DNA of 64,000 nucleotides from Pinus tabuliformis (Eukaryota; Streptophyta; Pinopsida; Pinales; Pinaceae), in contig CM062808.1 of the NCBI GenBank assembly GCA_031772625.1, positions 144,004,605 through 144,068,604 of the forward strand, read 5' to 3'. This document shows, in pieces, positions 32,979 through 44,221 of this stretch. Position 1 is the first letter of the stretch; the number at the start of each line of letters is the position of its first letter. The position numbers and the translations under genes are program-made. Below the pieces are notes generated by a model. It was not told where the DNA came from. It saw nothing but the letters and a program-made list of their open reading frames with translations, and made no database searches.

Positions 32979-34105
32979 ATGGCCTTCGTCTGGCAAGAGA
33001 GAGCTCGCGATGATGAGGATATAGCCGCTTATGCCATTGCCGAATGCCGAAATGCAATGCGGGCCTGCGGGTTCTTAAAATTCTTCCTCACTCCGCGCCT
33101 GAGGGCGCAACCTGATCTTCTCGAGCTCTTAATCAGAGCTTGGAACCCATTTGACGGAAAATTCACAATCCGTGGCTGGGACATTGAGTTTGACTCCACG
33201 GATATCTATTTTTTGACTGGATTGTCACGCCGAGGTCAGATTCCCATCCTGGAGGGGCAACGGCCCAGCAGTGAGACCCTTGACCAGCTCATGGCTCGAG
33301 TGTGCCCACGGGCTGTTAAAACACGAAGTGGGAAGGTTGGTATTCCAAAGGTGGATGACATCGTTCTTCGCACCATACTCTTCTTGGTGACACGGGCAGC
33401 GGGTTCTTTGGCCAATCATGAGGCCTCAAAGACCCATCTACTACTGGCTGTTGAGTGCATACAGCCCACCATTTTCAACTGGGCAGCAGCAGTGACAACC
33501 ATCATGAAGAGGCAACTGAGCAACTGTCGACGTGGACAGTCGAAGCAGTTTGTGTATGGGTCGCTCTTACTTCCGCTCATGCTGGAGCGGGTGCCAGCTT
33601 TACAGCTACAAAGCATGGTCGTGGATCCACCCAGAGGTCCACGGGAGACGAGGGCCACTCAATGGGGCCGCGTCATGCCGCGTGGAGATGGTGGCCGCCC
33701 AGTGGCTTGGGGGGTGTATTTTCGAGAGTGGCTGGATCAGCAGGTCATTTTCGTAGAGGACTGGACATATTCCGGTATGGACTTCCGCGGCAATCCCGAC
33801 ATGCCACTGCCCGCGGGAGAGCATTGGGATGATGGAGGTATGACACTTGATCTCTTTTTAATATTTTTTAATGTTTTTGATTTTTTATGTACATGTCTTG
33901 ATAAATGTCATGGTGTGCAGATGTGGGACCCGTGAGACCTATTGGTTTAGCCCCAGAGGCACGGAGAGAGGGGCAAGGCGCAGGAGCCTGGGCCCTGGCT
34001 TCTCCAAGAGTCGACACGACGGAGACTATAGCTCACAACCTCGAGGGTTTACTGGTGGGGGTACCAGATTACCAAGGGGTCGAGGAGGTCCCCATAGTTC
34101 ACTAG
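32979..34105 (+). CDS. Antisense spliced gene of Tat-D, plant-mobile-domain-like protein
   Basis: I read join(32979..33837, 33921..34105). Exon 1 starts ATGGCCTTCGTCTGG, preceded by an acceptor-like TTTTGCAG at 32965-32972, so a 5' exon is possible. A GTATGA donor at 33838 and TGTGCAG acceptor at 33914-33920 bound an 83-bp intron, and splicing continues the frame into DVGPVRPIGLAPEA to a TAG. The N-terminal half, with LLIRAWNPFDGKFTI, DSTDIYFLTGLSRRG and later FNWAAAV and YSGMDFRGNPDM, fits the plant mobile domain family (relatives of MAIN/MAIL1 and transposon proteins). No stop interrupts it. It runs opposite to gag-pol and would need its own promoter; the motif cluster lies just upstream. 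A homologue sits at the same place in Tat-C. Confidence 0.72.
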
Positions 34106-34574
34106 ATCCACACAGTGGGGGTGGAACCTAGGATGCACTGCCTTTTGAGGTGGGTGGCACGGGCATGCGTATGCTACAGAGAGCATAACCCACCACAGTA
34201 GTCACCTAGGATTTATTTCCACTGCTGTTTTTTGAGAGACACTTGTCTCAGATGTACTGAGGACATGGACCTTTATGTTAGACATATACACTTATTTTTG
34301 AGCGCCTTAGTGCGCCACACGATATATATATACCGATTTTGGGGTGGATCTTTTTACATATGATGATGTTTTTATATGCTATGCGAATGTTTAATACAAA
34401 TGTAATCTCATGTATCAGTTGCACAACACACGACCCACATATTTTAATTTTTTAATGTAAGCTTAAAAACACACACAGCACGCATGCAAACTATGCTTGG
34501 AAAATGATTTTACTTACATATGCCTATGGTCTTTATTATGCTTTCTATGTCTTCTTGTATGATGTTTATCTATT
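34106..34574. other. Spacer between two convergent Tat-D genes
   Basis: This AT-rich interval separates the end of the antisense gene (+) from the end of the extra RNase H (-). It has a TATATATATA run near 34323 and nothing coding that I can support. It may hold the polyadenylation signals of both transcripts. Confidence 0.5.
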
Positions 34575-34985
34575 TCACAAATGCCTGTCTAACACATGGT
34601 TTGCCAATGCATCAGTCAACGTGTTTAATCATCTCGGAATGTGTTGATATGTTATGTAATCAAAATTCCTTTCTAATAATCTTACACGTAGATACAACCT
34701 TAGGATGTGTTGGTCTCTGACGGAATAACGCCCGTTGAGCTGATGGACGACAAGTTGAGAGTCGAGGTTCACCACCAGTGCACGGATGCCGAGATCAACT
34801 GCCTTAGATAATAACTCAATCACAGCACTGTACTCGGCAACATTGTTAGTGGTACGTCCCAAGCACACACCTTGAAGATACAACAACTCTCCGTGAGGGT
34901 CATAGATTGCCCACGCCGCAGACGACAAATTGCAAGTGCTACGGGAAGCACCATCAGCGAAACCAACATAAGGTGCACTAGACAT
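34575..34985 (-). pseudogene. Extra RNase H of Tat-D, downstream of integrase
   Basis: From the ATG at 34985 the minus strand encodes MSSAPYVGFADGASRSTCN, TTNNVAEYSAVIELL, LVVNLDSQLVVHQLNG and YQHIPR. These carry the Asp, Glu and Asp of RNase H type I in the archaeal-like arrangement known from Tat elements. A TGA (34631-34629) interrupts just before LNTLTDALA, which holds the last acidic residue. An acceptor-like TTGTGCAG immediately precedes the ATG, as in Tat-C. The stop probably inactivates it. Confidence 0.82.
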
Positions 34986-35110
34986 CTGCACAAGAAGCAG
35001 AAAACACAATAAGAGGCAAACACGCCTTCACACCAAAGAAAAAACATGAAATCATACACAAATCACACACCTGCTAAAAACACACGTATGTACAAGCTAG
35101 GTGCATGAGA

Positions 35111-38100
35111 TCATGCATAATATTTTTTCAGATACAACCCGTTGCGGGGCTTGTCAAGAGGGTTTCCTTCATAGTCGATCAGCTCATATGCCCCATTCTG
35201 TAAAACTCTTTTCACAATGTAGGGACCTAGCCACAAGGATTCGAGTTTTCCTGCCCCCAGCTTATCCTTAGCTTGATCGTAGAGCAGTACTAGATCTCCC
35301 TCAACGAAGGAACGAGGTTGAATCTTATGGTCGAAGTGAGCCTTGACTCTCTTCTTTTGCGCTTCAATAGCCAGAGAGGCTAAATGACGGGTCTCGTCTA
35401 ATCGTTCTAGATAGAGAATTCGTTCCTCTACCAGAGTGGTGTTGGGAAGCAACTCGACAGCTAATTTCAATGAAGGAATCTAACACTCAACAGGAAGGGT
35501 GGCCTCTAGTCCATAAACCAACTAAAAAGGGGTGAAACCGGTGGCGTCCTTCACAGAGGTCCGATAAGCCCATAAGGCAGGGAATAACATCAGATGCCAG
35601 TTAGACTTGTGTGTGTTGACGGTACGTTGAAGCATAGTGATCAAGACCTTGTTCACATCCTCAACTTGACCGTTGGATTGGGGATAGTACGGTGTCGAAC
35701 TATCCTGGCGCAAGCCTAGCTGGGTTGTCAATTCTGTCATCATGTGATTACGGAAATGTTTTCCGTGATCAGTGACGATGGCCTGAGGGACCCTAAACCG
35801 AGTAATGAAATGATTGAACAAGAACTGCACCGCTGTGTGACCGTCTTCAGTCAGTGTAGGCATCGCTTCGGCCCATTTGGTGAAATAATCCACGGCAACG
35901 ATGATAAACCCATGCCCCCCAGCCGAGCGAGGGTTATAGGACGTATAATCGATGCCCCATTTGGCAAACGGACCTATGGTAACGACATGGTGCAGTGGTG
36001 CAGCGGGTGCACGCATCTTCCGGTGGTAGATCTGACATTCATGGCATGCACGAACGACAAGGATGCAATCTTTAAAGATCGAAGGCCAGAAATAACCAGC
36101 GCGGAGGATCTTCTGAGCAGTAGCATATCCGGACATATGACTGCCACAAGCACCAGAGTGGCAGTCATTCAACACCCGCTCAGCCTCCTCAAGAGTTAAA
36201 CATCGGCAGAGAACAGAATCGGCGCCGAAACGGTACAGGGTATCACCCAGAATGCGATAGGGTTGAGATTGGTGACGAATCCTTCGCCGAGCATCTTTCA
36301 ATACGTTGGGACGGAAGGAAAACGTCTGCAAATATACTATGATGTCCCCATACCAAGGGTCGAGGGTACTGATTAGAAACAATGTTTTTTCTGGAATATG
36401 CTCTTCAGAAACAAGGGGTGCAGAAGGGGATGGTAACGAAAAAAGCAATTCAGCGAAGACCAGAGACTTCTTGGACTTGGCAGCAGTAAATTCCAAGTCG
36501 AACTCTTGGAGGATCACGATCCACTTAGAGTATTTGCCTCCCAACAACTGACGTGACAGGATGTACGTCATGGGGTTGCAGTCGGAAATCACGGTCGTGG
36601 TGCGCAACAGAATATAGTGACGGAAACGCTGGACGGCGCATACGGCAGCCAATGCCAACTTCTCAACATAAGCGTAGCGAGTTTCCGTATCAAGGAGGTT
36701 GCGACTGAGATAATAAATAACGTGTTCATTGCCATCATCATCGTCCTGCACTAGAACCATGCCGATGGTGGTATCGGCGGCAGCTAGATAAAGAGTGTAG
36801 TCACGATGGTAATTCGAAGGTCTTATCAATGGAGCAGAGACAAGAAGATGCTTGAGTTGCTCAAAAGACTCCTGAGCGATGGCATCCCAATGTAAGGGTG
36901 TGTCTCGCTTTAACAATCGTGTAAAACCCTTGGCCACCTCGGCATAATTCAGGATGAATCGTCTAAGAAAATTTTCTTTGCCCTGCAGACTCTGCAATTG
37001 CTGCAAAGAAGCAGGGGGAGGAAGATTCAAAATGGCCTCGACTTTGAGGGGATCCAGACGGATGCCTTCCCGGGAGACGATGAACCTGAGTAGTCGGCCA
37101 GATTCTACGCAGAAGACACACTTATGAGGATTCAACCTGATGCGATAGTGTCGACAGCGGAGAAAAATTGCGCGAAGATGGGATGGGTGGTCCTGACGCT
37201 TAGCTAAATGAGCTGGGAGGTCATCCAGGTAAGGCTGTACGATGTTTCGAATATCATGAAAGGAATATGACATCGCACGCTGGAAGGTGGCGCCGGCATT
37301 CTTTAAACCGAAAGGAAGCTTTTTATAGGCAAAAGTGCCCCAAGGACAGATGAAAGTTGTCTTATGTTGATCAGCGGGTGTGATGTTGATCTGGTTGTAG
37401 CCAGAAAAAACGTCCATAAACGAGTAAATTTCGCTTCCAGCACAATCATCGATAAGCTGATCGATGAAGGGCGTAGGGAAGTTATCCTTAGGACAGGCAC
37501 GATTGATATCACGGTAATCGACACAGACTCTGATAGTACCCTGCTTTTTATTCACAGGAACTATATTAGAAACCAAATCCATCAGTGGAATGGGGTAAAT
37601 AAAACCGGCCTTGAGAAGCTTTTCCATTTCTGCTTTGATGGCAGCGGCCTTTCGGGGGTGCACGGGGCGCAAGCGTTGACGAATAGGCTTAGCCCCAGGA
37701 TATGTAGGTATTTCGTGCACCACAATACTAGGGTCGATGCCGGGCATCTCCTCGTAAGACCACGCAAAAACATCACGAAATTCACGAAATAAATCAGTAT
37801 AAAGTTGAACTTCCTCTGGAGTGCATGTGACCCCAATATGGATGTGCTCGACAATCCCTGGTTTGACAGAGATGTCGATAGGCTGGGTTTTTGTGATGTT
37901 CCCCATATTGCCCTCAGAATAAACTTGATATATCTGAATCGGTGTCTGCAAGGGCGTGGATGGGAGACACGGAGCAAACCGCTAAAGACATGCGATCGTG
38001 TCCTGATGGGAAGGGAGAAATGAAGAGCGATGGTGATGATCTGACCAAGGGAGCTCTTCAAGAGACATGGTCTCTATGATAGCTTCATCAGAAGGAAAAA

Positions 38101-38137
38101 CTTCTTTTAATGGATCTGAAGTATCATCTTCTCCGAG
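35111..38137 (-). pseudogene. Tat-D reverse transcriptase, degenerate RNase H and integrase
   Basis: One frame continues from gag-protease through pol. TAG stops lie near 37982, at 35522-35524 (FTPF*LVYG where Tat-C has Gln) and near 35477. In the open piece from 37951, RT has SFMDVFSGY (Asp at about residue 180) and YLDD (residues 241-244). The following RNase H has LYLAAADTT in place of the usual Asp, keeps YVEKLALA and SDCNPM, and ends VFAELL where an Asp is expected, so two catalytic acids are missing. Integrase shows the HHCC residues (CHSG, SHMS, CHECQ), WGIDY, TDHGKHFRN and NGQVEDVN, then the GPY module LWLGPYIVKRVLQNGAYEL. The end is LKKYYA at 35111. Confidence 0.9.
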
Positions 38138-38929
38138 CTAAGGGACATGACCATATGAGTCGAGAACACTACTCGGAAGAGCAGGTTCGGGAGGGGGAGC
38201 CGATGCAGCGACAATCTCGATGTATTTGAGCTCGGCGGGAGTCAACAGCATCATATCGCCCCAGGAGTCTTCCTGATTAGGAGGAGGAAGAAACCATGGA
38301 TCAGAACGTACAGAGATCATATTAACCGGGGCGCGATTCGGAGGGGGGAGAGGAAAAACACCCATGAGGGCGGGATCTTTAAAGAGCCCAGCTCCCACAC
38401 TCTCGAGAGATTTAGAGGTATGCTCGACGAACGACACATTTCCTTCAGAAGAAGAGGCGAAGAAGGAGAGCTGGTCCACCATGACAATCCTTCCTTGATG
38501 AGGGAAACGAATGACACGGAAGAGGGAAGAGGCCACGGCTTGCATGGAATACGTCCAGCTACGTCCGAGGAGGAGGTTGTAGGTAAGATTGGCGTCGACA
38601 ACTTCCACCTCTACTTCCACCGTCTTGCCTTCCAAGGAGATGGGCAAGCGTTGAAGGATACCATATGGACGAGATTCTCTTCCGTCAAAGGCTTCTAACG
38701 TCGTAGGAGACTGGCTCAACATAGGAGAACCAATAGCTTTCCAACATGCAACAGACATGATGCAGGTTGAGGCACCTTCATCAATAACCGTACGATGAAT
38801 CGTTTTGCTATTGATGATGACTTGGATAAGGAAAGCTACTTGGTGAGGCAGCCTCTGGGTAAAACCCTCGAGATCGAAAGAAATCAAATCTGAATCTGTC
38901 GGGTCTATGCCACTGATGGCCGATAGCAA
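38138..38929 (-). pseudogene. Tat-D protease region
   Basis: The frame is continuous with gag upstream (TAG at 38939-38941 replaces the Gln of SCPSQRK) and pol downstream (TAG at 38138-38140). The retropepsin-like domain has RTVIDEGASTCIMS near 38800, AFDGRESRPYGIL and LLGRSWTYSM. The Asp-Glu-Gly-Ala-Ser form of the active site is shared by all four Tat elements here. A linker with DSWGDMMLLTPAEL leads towards the reverse transcriptase. Confidence 0.85.
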
Positions 38930-38938
38930 GGACTTCCT

Positions 38939-41900
38939 CTAGGAGGGGCAGCTTTGGAGGACTTCTAGAGCGGACATAGCAGACGGAGCCTGAGCTAGGT
39001 CCTCAAAAATGCTATAGTGCTGGGCAGTACGAGCATTTGGGTTGTAAGACGACTTCCGGAGTACACCTTTCGGAGGGGGTCGGGGGATTGTCTCAGTGTT
39101 GGGTCGTTCAATGTGAAGAGGACCAGAACTGGATGGAGGAGCGCTGGAGGGGACCTCCGGCTCTTTCCCGGCACGAGATGGATAATATTTGGCTCGAGTG
39201 GATACATGGACAGGAATGGTTCCAGCCATGAAGAGTTGCGAGCCGAATGAGGAAGAGGGTTGTGATGGGTCTGCCACCATTTGAGTCTGTTGAGAAGGGA
39301 AAGGTTCTTTCAACACAGCAGGAGTCCCAGGAGCACCTTTTAATAACTGACTAACTTCAGACCGCCTGGGGTAGTCTTTGGTGTAGTGATCCTCATCACA
39401 GATGAGACAAGGATACTTAGGTTTTCGTTTAGCTCCTTCTTCAGATGAATTTTTAGGGGCATCCTGTTTAGGTTGTTTATTCTCATTTTTAGCTTTTCCT
39501 TTCCCCTTCCCTTTCCCCTTCGAGGATTTGTCCGCCGCGGTGGAATGAACGGCGTTTACCTCTGAGGTACTTCCAGAATTAGATTGGCCCTGAGGAGCAT
39601 TTCCATTAGAAGCATTCTGTTTTTGCTTCTTAGGGTTCGCGGACGATTTCTTGGACGACGAATTCACAGAACCAATGACTCCATCAACAGATGGTTTTGG
39701 CGGAGTTTTGGTCTGTCCAGGCCTCGGGGCATCTGGCAGATAATCATATAGAGTACCTGACTGAGAGTACACTAAGTCAAGGTACTCAGCACGCGCGATC
39801 GCTTTCTCTTCAGTTACACAGGCTCCCATTGCGATGTCTCGCGCGATTGCGGGGAAAATGGAAGTCGTGAACCAGTCGGTGAGGAGTTGATCAGGAATCC
39901 AAAATTTGATCAAGCGAAGATGCCTTCTCCATTCATGGATGTGATCGGATATATGCGTTGTCATATCCTGCTTGAGAGACGTAAGGAGATGTGTCCCTGT
40001 CTCGTACCGAATGGGTAACTGAAAATGAGTAAGGAAATCCATAGCCAACGAGTTGAAGTCTTGAAATGTTCTACGATTAAGCTCGATATACCATGTAGCG
40101 GCTGAGTCGGTGAGAGTTCTTTGAAAGAGGCGAAGCTGGATAGAGTCATCAAGCCATGAGTTCGATGAGCACCAAAGGTGATATGTCATGACATGAGCTT
40201 GAGGGTCTTCACCTGCCTTGCCATCAAATTTCAGGCAGTCACCGGGTATTTTAGTTGGAACAGGTGGCCAATATGGATTATGAAGAATTGGATCATTTTT
40301 CAACTTGGACACATCTGGAAGTTCCAACGTCGCTAAAAATGGCAACTGAGGGTTAAAGGACATTTGTGGTTGTGGAACAGAAGGAGCACCAGGGTTCCAA
40401 CCAGGTGGTGGTTGCCCCCACGGGCTTTGTCCAGATGGGCCCGGTCCGAAGGGACCTGGCGCATAGGAACTATGCCCGTAGGGGTTCTGTCCATATGGAC
40501 TCTGCCCATATGGGTTTTGTCCATACGGATTCTGCCCATATGCAGACAGTTGACCTTGGGTCTGCCCCCCAGCACCCCATGTATTAGCAACTTGACCGGC
40601 AGGTGCAGCATACTGATAATTTTGGTAAGGAGTGACCTGCCTCTGTTGATAATTTTGATACGGGGTAAACTGAATTTGCCCCTGGGGTTGCTGGTATCCA
40701 TACATTTTCTGAGCCCCATACTGAGCCTGATAAGAAGGCTGCGCTTGGTAAGAAGGTTGAGGCCGTGGCCCACCTTGCATTTGATAACCCATTTGAGTTT
40801 GGGGTCCAGCAACATGTCCTTGAACCGGCTGAGTTACGACCATCTGGCCGGAAGGTTGGCCTGGTTGGATTTGGACTGACCTGTTTGCCTAGAAGGAGGT
40901 GCTTTCTGGGTGCCAGGTTGTCCTTGGGCAACCAAGGGTTGTCCTTGCGGAACAGAGGGTCTAGCAGGCTAGGCGGCTGGTTGACCTTGCGGTTGGCTAG
41001 CCTGTCCAGAAGGAGGATTAGGGGCGGTGGGTTGACCTTGCTGTGGAATAGAAGGCTGGCCCATTTGCCCGGAAGGATCCACAGACTGAGCAGAGGGTTG
41101 ACCCTGCTGTACGTAGGGTTGCCCCCCTTGCCCAGAAGGAGGACCAGGCTGAGCAGAGGGTTGGACCTGTTGTACGTAGGGTTTCCCCCCTTGCCTAGAA
41201 GGATAACTAGACTGAGCAGAAGGTTGGCCCTACTATACGTAGGGTTTCCCCCCTTGCCCAGAGGGATATCCCTGTTGGACTGCCGGTTGAGCTTGTGGAA
41301 CATAAGTTTGTCCAGCTGGTCCTAAGGGATAACCCTGCTGGATACCAGGTTGGCCTTGTTGAATGTAAGGTTGTCCTGGTTGTCCAGACGGGTAACCTTG
41401 CTGAATACCGGGTTGCCCCTGATAGCTAGAAGGTTGACTCTGATAAGTAAACGACGGACCACCAATGCCCAAAGGTTGTCCCGGGTAGGGTTGTCCTTGC
41501 GGGCCCCCAGATTGTCCTGGGTAAGGCTGGCCATAAAGTGGTTGCCCCTGGGGGGCTTGCACATAAGGTGGCTGGCCTTGATTTGGGGGACCTGGGTACT
41601 GCCCAGGGATTGCTTGGCCTCCATGAAAAACGCCAGTGTTAGGATCCCAAGCAATAGACAACGGTACCGAAACCTCAACAAAATGTTGAAGCGGCAAGGA
41701 TTGAGCGTATTGAAGATACTGACCAGAAGAGTTATAATAAAAGAGTGGACCTTGCGCACTTGGATCTGTAATAGGCTGCCCATGGGCACCATAAGGCCCC
41801 CCTCCTGGAATAGGACCAGAAGAGGGTTGAGCACTCTGTGCAGGATCGATGACTCCAGACGAAAGTCCTGGCTGGCCATTACTCACTTGACTGTGAGAAG

Positions 41901-42441
41901 GACCAGCACCACTGTTCGTAGATGAAGACGTTGTTACGGCACTAACGACCGGAGTTGAGGACACTACACAAACGGTTGGATTCGTGGGAACTGATGTAAC
42001 AGGTGTAGTATGGGGTCGTGAAATAAAAGGTCCCGTGGTGGGAGTGATCTGAGGATCCCACATAGTCGTAGTAGGCATCCGAGCAGCTGTTCTGTCCCTC
42101 ATTGACGAATATCGCGGCGGGAGTGGAGAAGTAGCTGGGATGGGAATGTCAACATTCGACACCACAGGTGTATCACTTGTGTTGGGAGATGTCTCATCCA
42201 TGGGGGAGGTCGAAATCGGAGACGAGACACTAGATGAGGTTCGTGGAGTATCGTCCTCGTCAAGCTCCCAGATAGGGTTCCAATCTTCTTCGTAATCTTC
42301 GTCACCCGGGGCACGAACGTTGATAGGTTGGATACTCGGGATAACCGGAAGAGTATCACTTACAACGGGTACCTCAGGGGGAGCAGAAGATGGAGAGACT
42401 TGATCAGATGAAACGGGGGTTGACGGGTCAGCCAGGATGAC
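38939..42441 (-). pseudogene. Tat-D gag
   Basis: The acidic N-terminus can be read from about 42441 but has no ATG before 42201. A long Gln/Pro/Gly repeat section (41640-40870) contains units like YVQQGQPSAQ and is broken by a double TAG near 41230, a TAG near 40968 and a frameshift near 40855. From 40843 the frame is open to 38939. It has a second repeat (YGQNPYGQ), the capsid (LPFLATLELPDVSKLKNDP, VMTYHLWCSSNSWLDDSIQL, HFQLPIRYETG) and a Lys-rich stretch. The zinc knuckle CLICDEDHYTKDY has Tyr in place of the final Cys. FNPNARTAQHYSIFEDLAQAP-like sequence follows, as in Tat-B and Tat-C. Confidence 0.88.
40471..40545 (-). repeat. 15-bp tandem repeat in Tat-D gag
   Basis: About five units of the CCATATGGGCAGAAC type, encoding NPYGQ repeats, sit in the Gln-rich part of Gag. 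A longer 45-60 bp periodicity encoding QGQP-type sequence covers 40870-41640. Confidence 0.85.
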
Positions 42442-44200
42442 TAAACCCCAAACAAGACCTAAGGGAAACTAACGATAAAAACCCTACTCAAAACTAACTC
42501 ACACAAGAACTAACCAGGTAATGTTTTATCGTGGCCAAATGAATTTTAAGATGCACAGACACAACTTGACCTTTTCATATTTTAAGAGTCAAGAAAAGGA
42601 CAAAAGGTGACTCTAGTCTCCTTCGAATATTTAATGAGCACGAAGTGACAAGACGCTCACTGGCACCTTTTCATTTAGGGAGTCTGAAAAGGATCAAAAG
42701 TGACTACTCTGGAGACTTCTAGGCAAAAGGTTTACCAAGCAACCCGTAAAACTGCTTATACACCTTGGCAATCGTATGAGAACCAAGGACTTCCCGTACT
42801 GCAGTCAATCTTCCCGAATGCTATGTTCGGTGCGTTACGGTTCACAAGGCGGCAGACTCGGCTTCCTAGGGATCAAGGTCGATAATACACGCGATGGTAC
42901 ATGGGAGCTCAAATCCATGCTAGACCACTATCGAGTCACAAGAGGAGGAATCACCCAACCGTAATGTGAAACAATAGTGACTAGGTTTAACGACGCCGGA
43001 GCACGTCTCTAGCCTAGACTTCTACAATATGAGCATTATGTTCCAATGCGTTTTTATGTTCATTCAGTTTATTTTATGGTTGATCTTGAGTTAAGTTTCG
43101 GTTTCAGGTCCTACCGTATGATCTCTCACAATTGCCTATATGCAACCTACATGCCAAAGGATACCATTTCGTTCGATGAATTCTAATTACAAGAGAGTTA
43201 AGGGTTTTCAATCAAACAAAATGCACACAATCAACCAAAAAACCTAATGCAGCTAATTGCAATGAAATACAACTTTTTCTTTTGAGAACATAAATCAATG
43301 AAATGCTCTTCTTCCCATTAACTATTGAATGCAAGAGATTCTAGTTTGATTTCTTTTCCAATGGCACTATGCACCTTAAAATGAATTTTGAGAGATAGTA
43401 ACACTGAGCAAACAGAAGTAAAATCATTCAATGAAAGTCATGACAAAATCCCAAAACACTACAACAGTTCTCCAAATCAAAGGAAAACAAAAGCTTGAAA
43501 AGACTATGTGATCTAAGCCTAACAAGGTGGAATGAAAACCAAGCAAGAAGAAAGTTCCCGCAAAAGCAAAGTCAAGTAACAAATGGATCTTTGTGAACAC
43601 GCAACTAAACAAAGCCAATCTAGCGAAAACGGGATGGTAATACCAGGTCACAAGACACAAAAACGAGGTCTGTCCAACAAGACTTTCTCAAGCAAGTTCT
43701 TCAGTATTCAGACAATGAAAAACAAGTGATAAACCAGGTGAGAAGATCAAGAAATAGTCAAACCAACAAGCCCAGGAGGAAGAATTGAAAAAATTCAATT
43801 CTACAGGTGTCAGCGCGGGTGGCGCTCAGCAACTATGCGCTGATCAGAGACCACCCGTAGCAACAATGCACTGTCAGCGCGGAAGGACACGGGTTATCCG
43901 CGCTGGTTCGATTACAGAACCGTCACGACTGTTCAATGAGAAAGCGCGATGACCGCGAGACTCAAGAAACAGGCAAGCGATGCTAGCGCAACTGTTTCAA
44001 TTAAAAATGCACTGAGGCTAAAAAACAAGCAGAATCAAACCAAAAACTCCCAAACAAAGGTAAGGGCTCTTTCAAACAATTAAGGCACTTCCCAGATCGA
44101 ACCAGGAAATTCAAAAACAGAGGACTAACCCCTGATCTTCAAAGAGAGAGCAATCAAACAAACTCAAAACAAGAATGAATGAAAAGGGACAAAGGCTAGC
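42442..44200 (-). other. Tat-D leader
   Basis: This is 1.76 kb and colinear with the Tat-A leader, with no supported gene. A hairpin at 42666-42692 (CCTTTTC/GAAAAGG) matches those of Tat-A and Tat-B. The motif cluster is at 43810-43990. Confidence 0.7.
43810..43990. promoter_or_regulatory. Tat-D family motif cluster, leader copy
   Basis: TCAGCGCGGG (from 43810), GGCGCTCAG, ATGCGCTGATCAG, GTCAGCGCGG (43873-43882), CCGCGCTGG (43898-43906) and AAGCGCGATG occur here. The cluster is 210-390 nt from the primer site. The aligned part of the Tat-A leader has TTGGCGCG words instead. Confidence 0.75.
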
Positions 44201-44218
44201 TCCCCAGCGGAGTCGCCA
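44201..44218 (-). other. Primer binding site of Tat-D
   Basis: The minus strand reads TGGCGACTCCGCTGGGGA, three bases from the 5' LTR. Confidence 0.88.
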
Positions 44219-44221
44219 AAT

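Noticed and set aside
41350-41925. Long plus-strand ORFs across 40364-41925 (171-191 residues)
   Set aside because: They are antisense shadows of the repeat-rich Tat-D gag; composition follows the Gln/Pro codons of the other strand and nothing matches a protein family.
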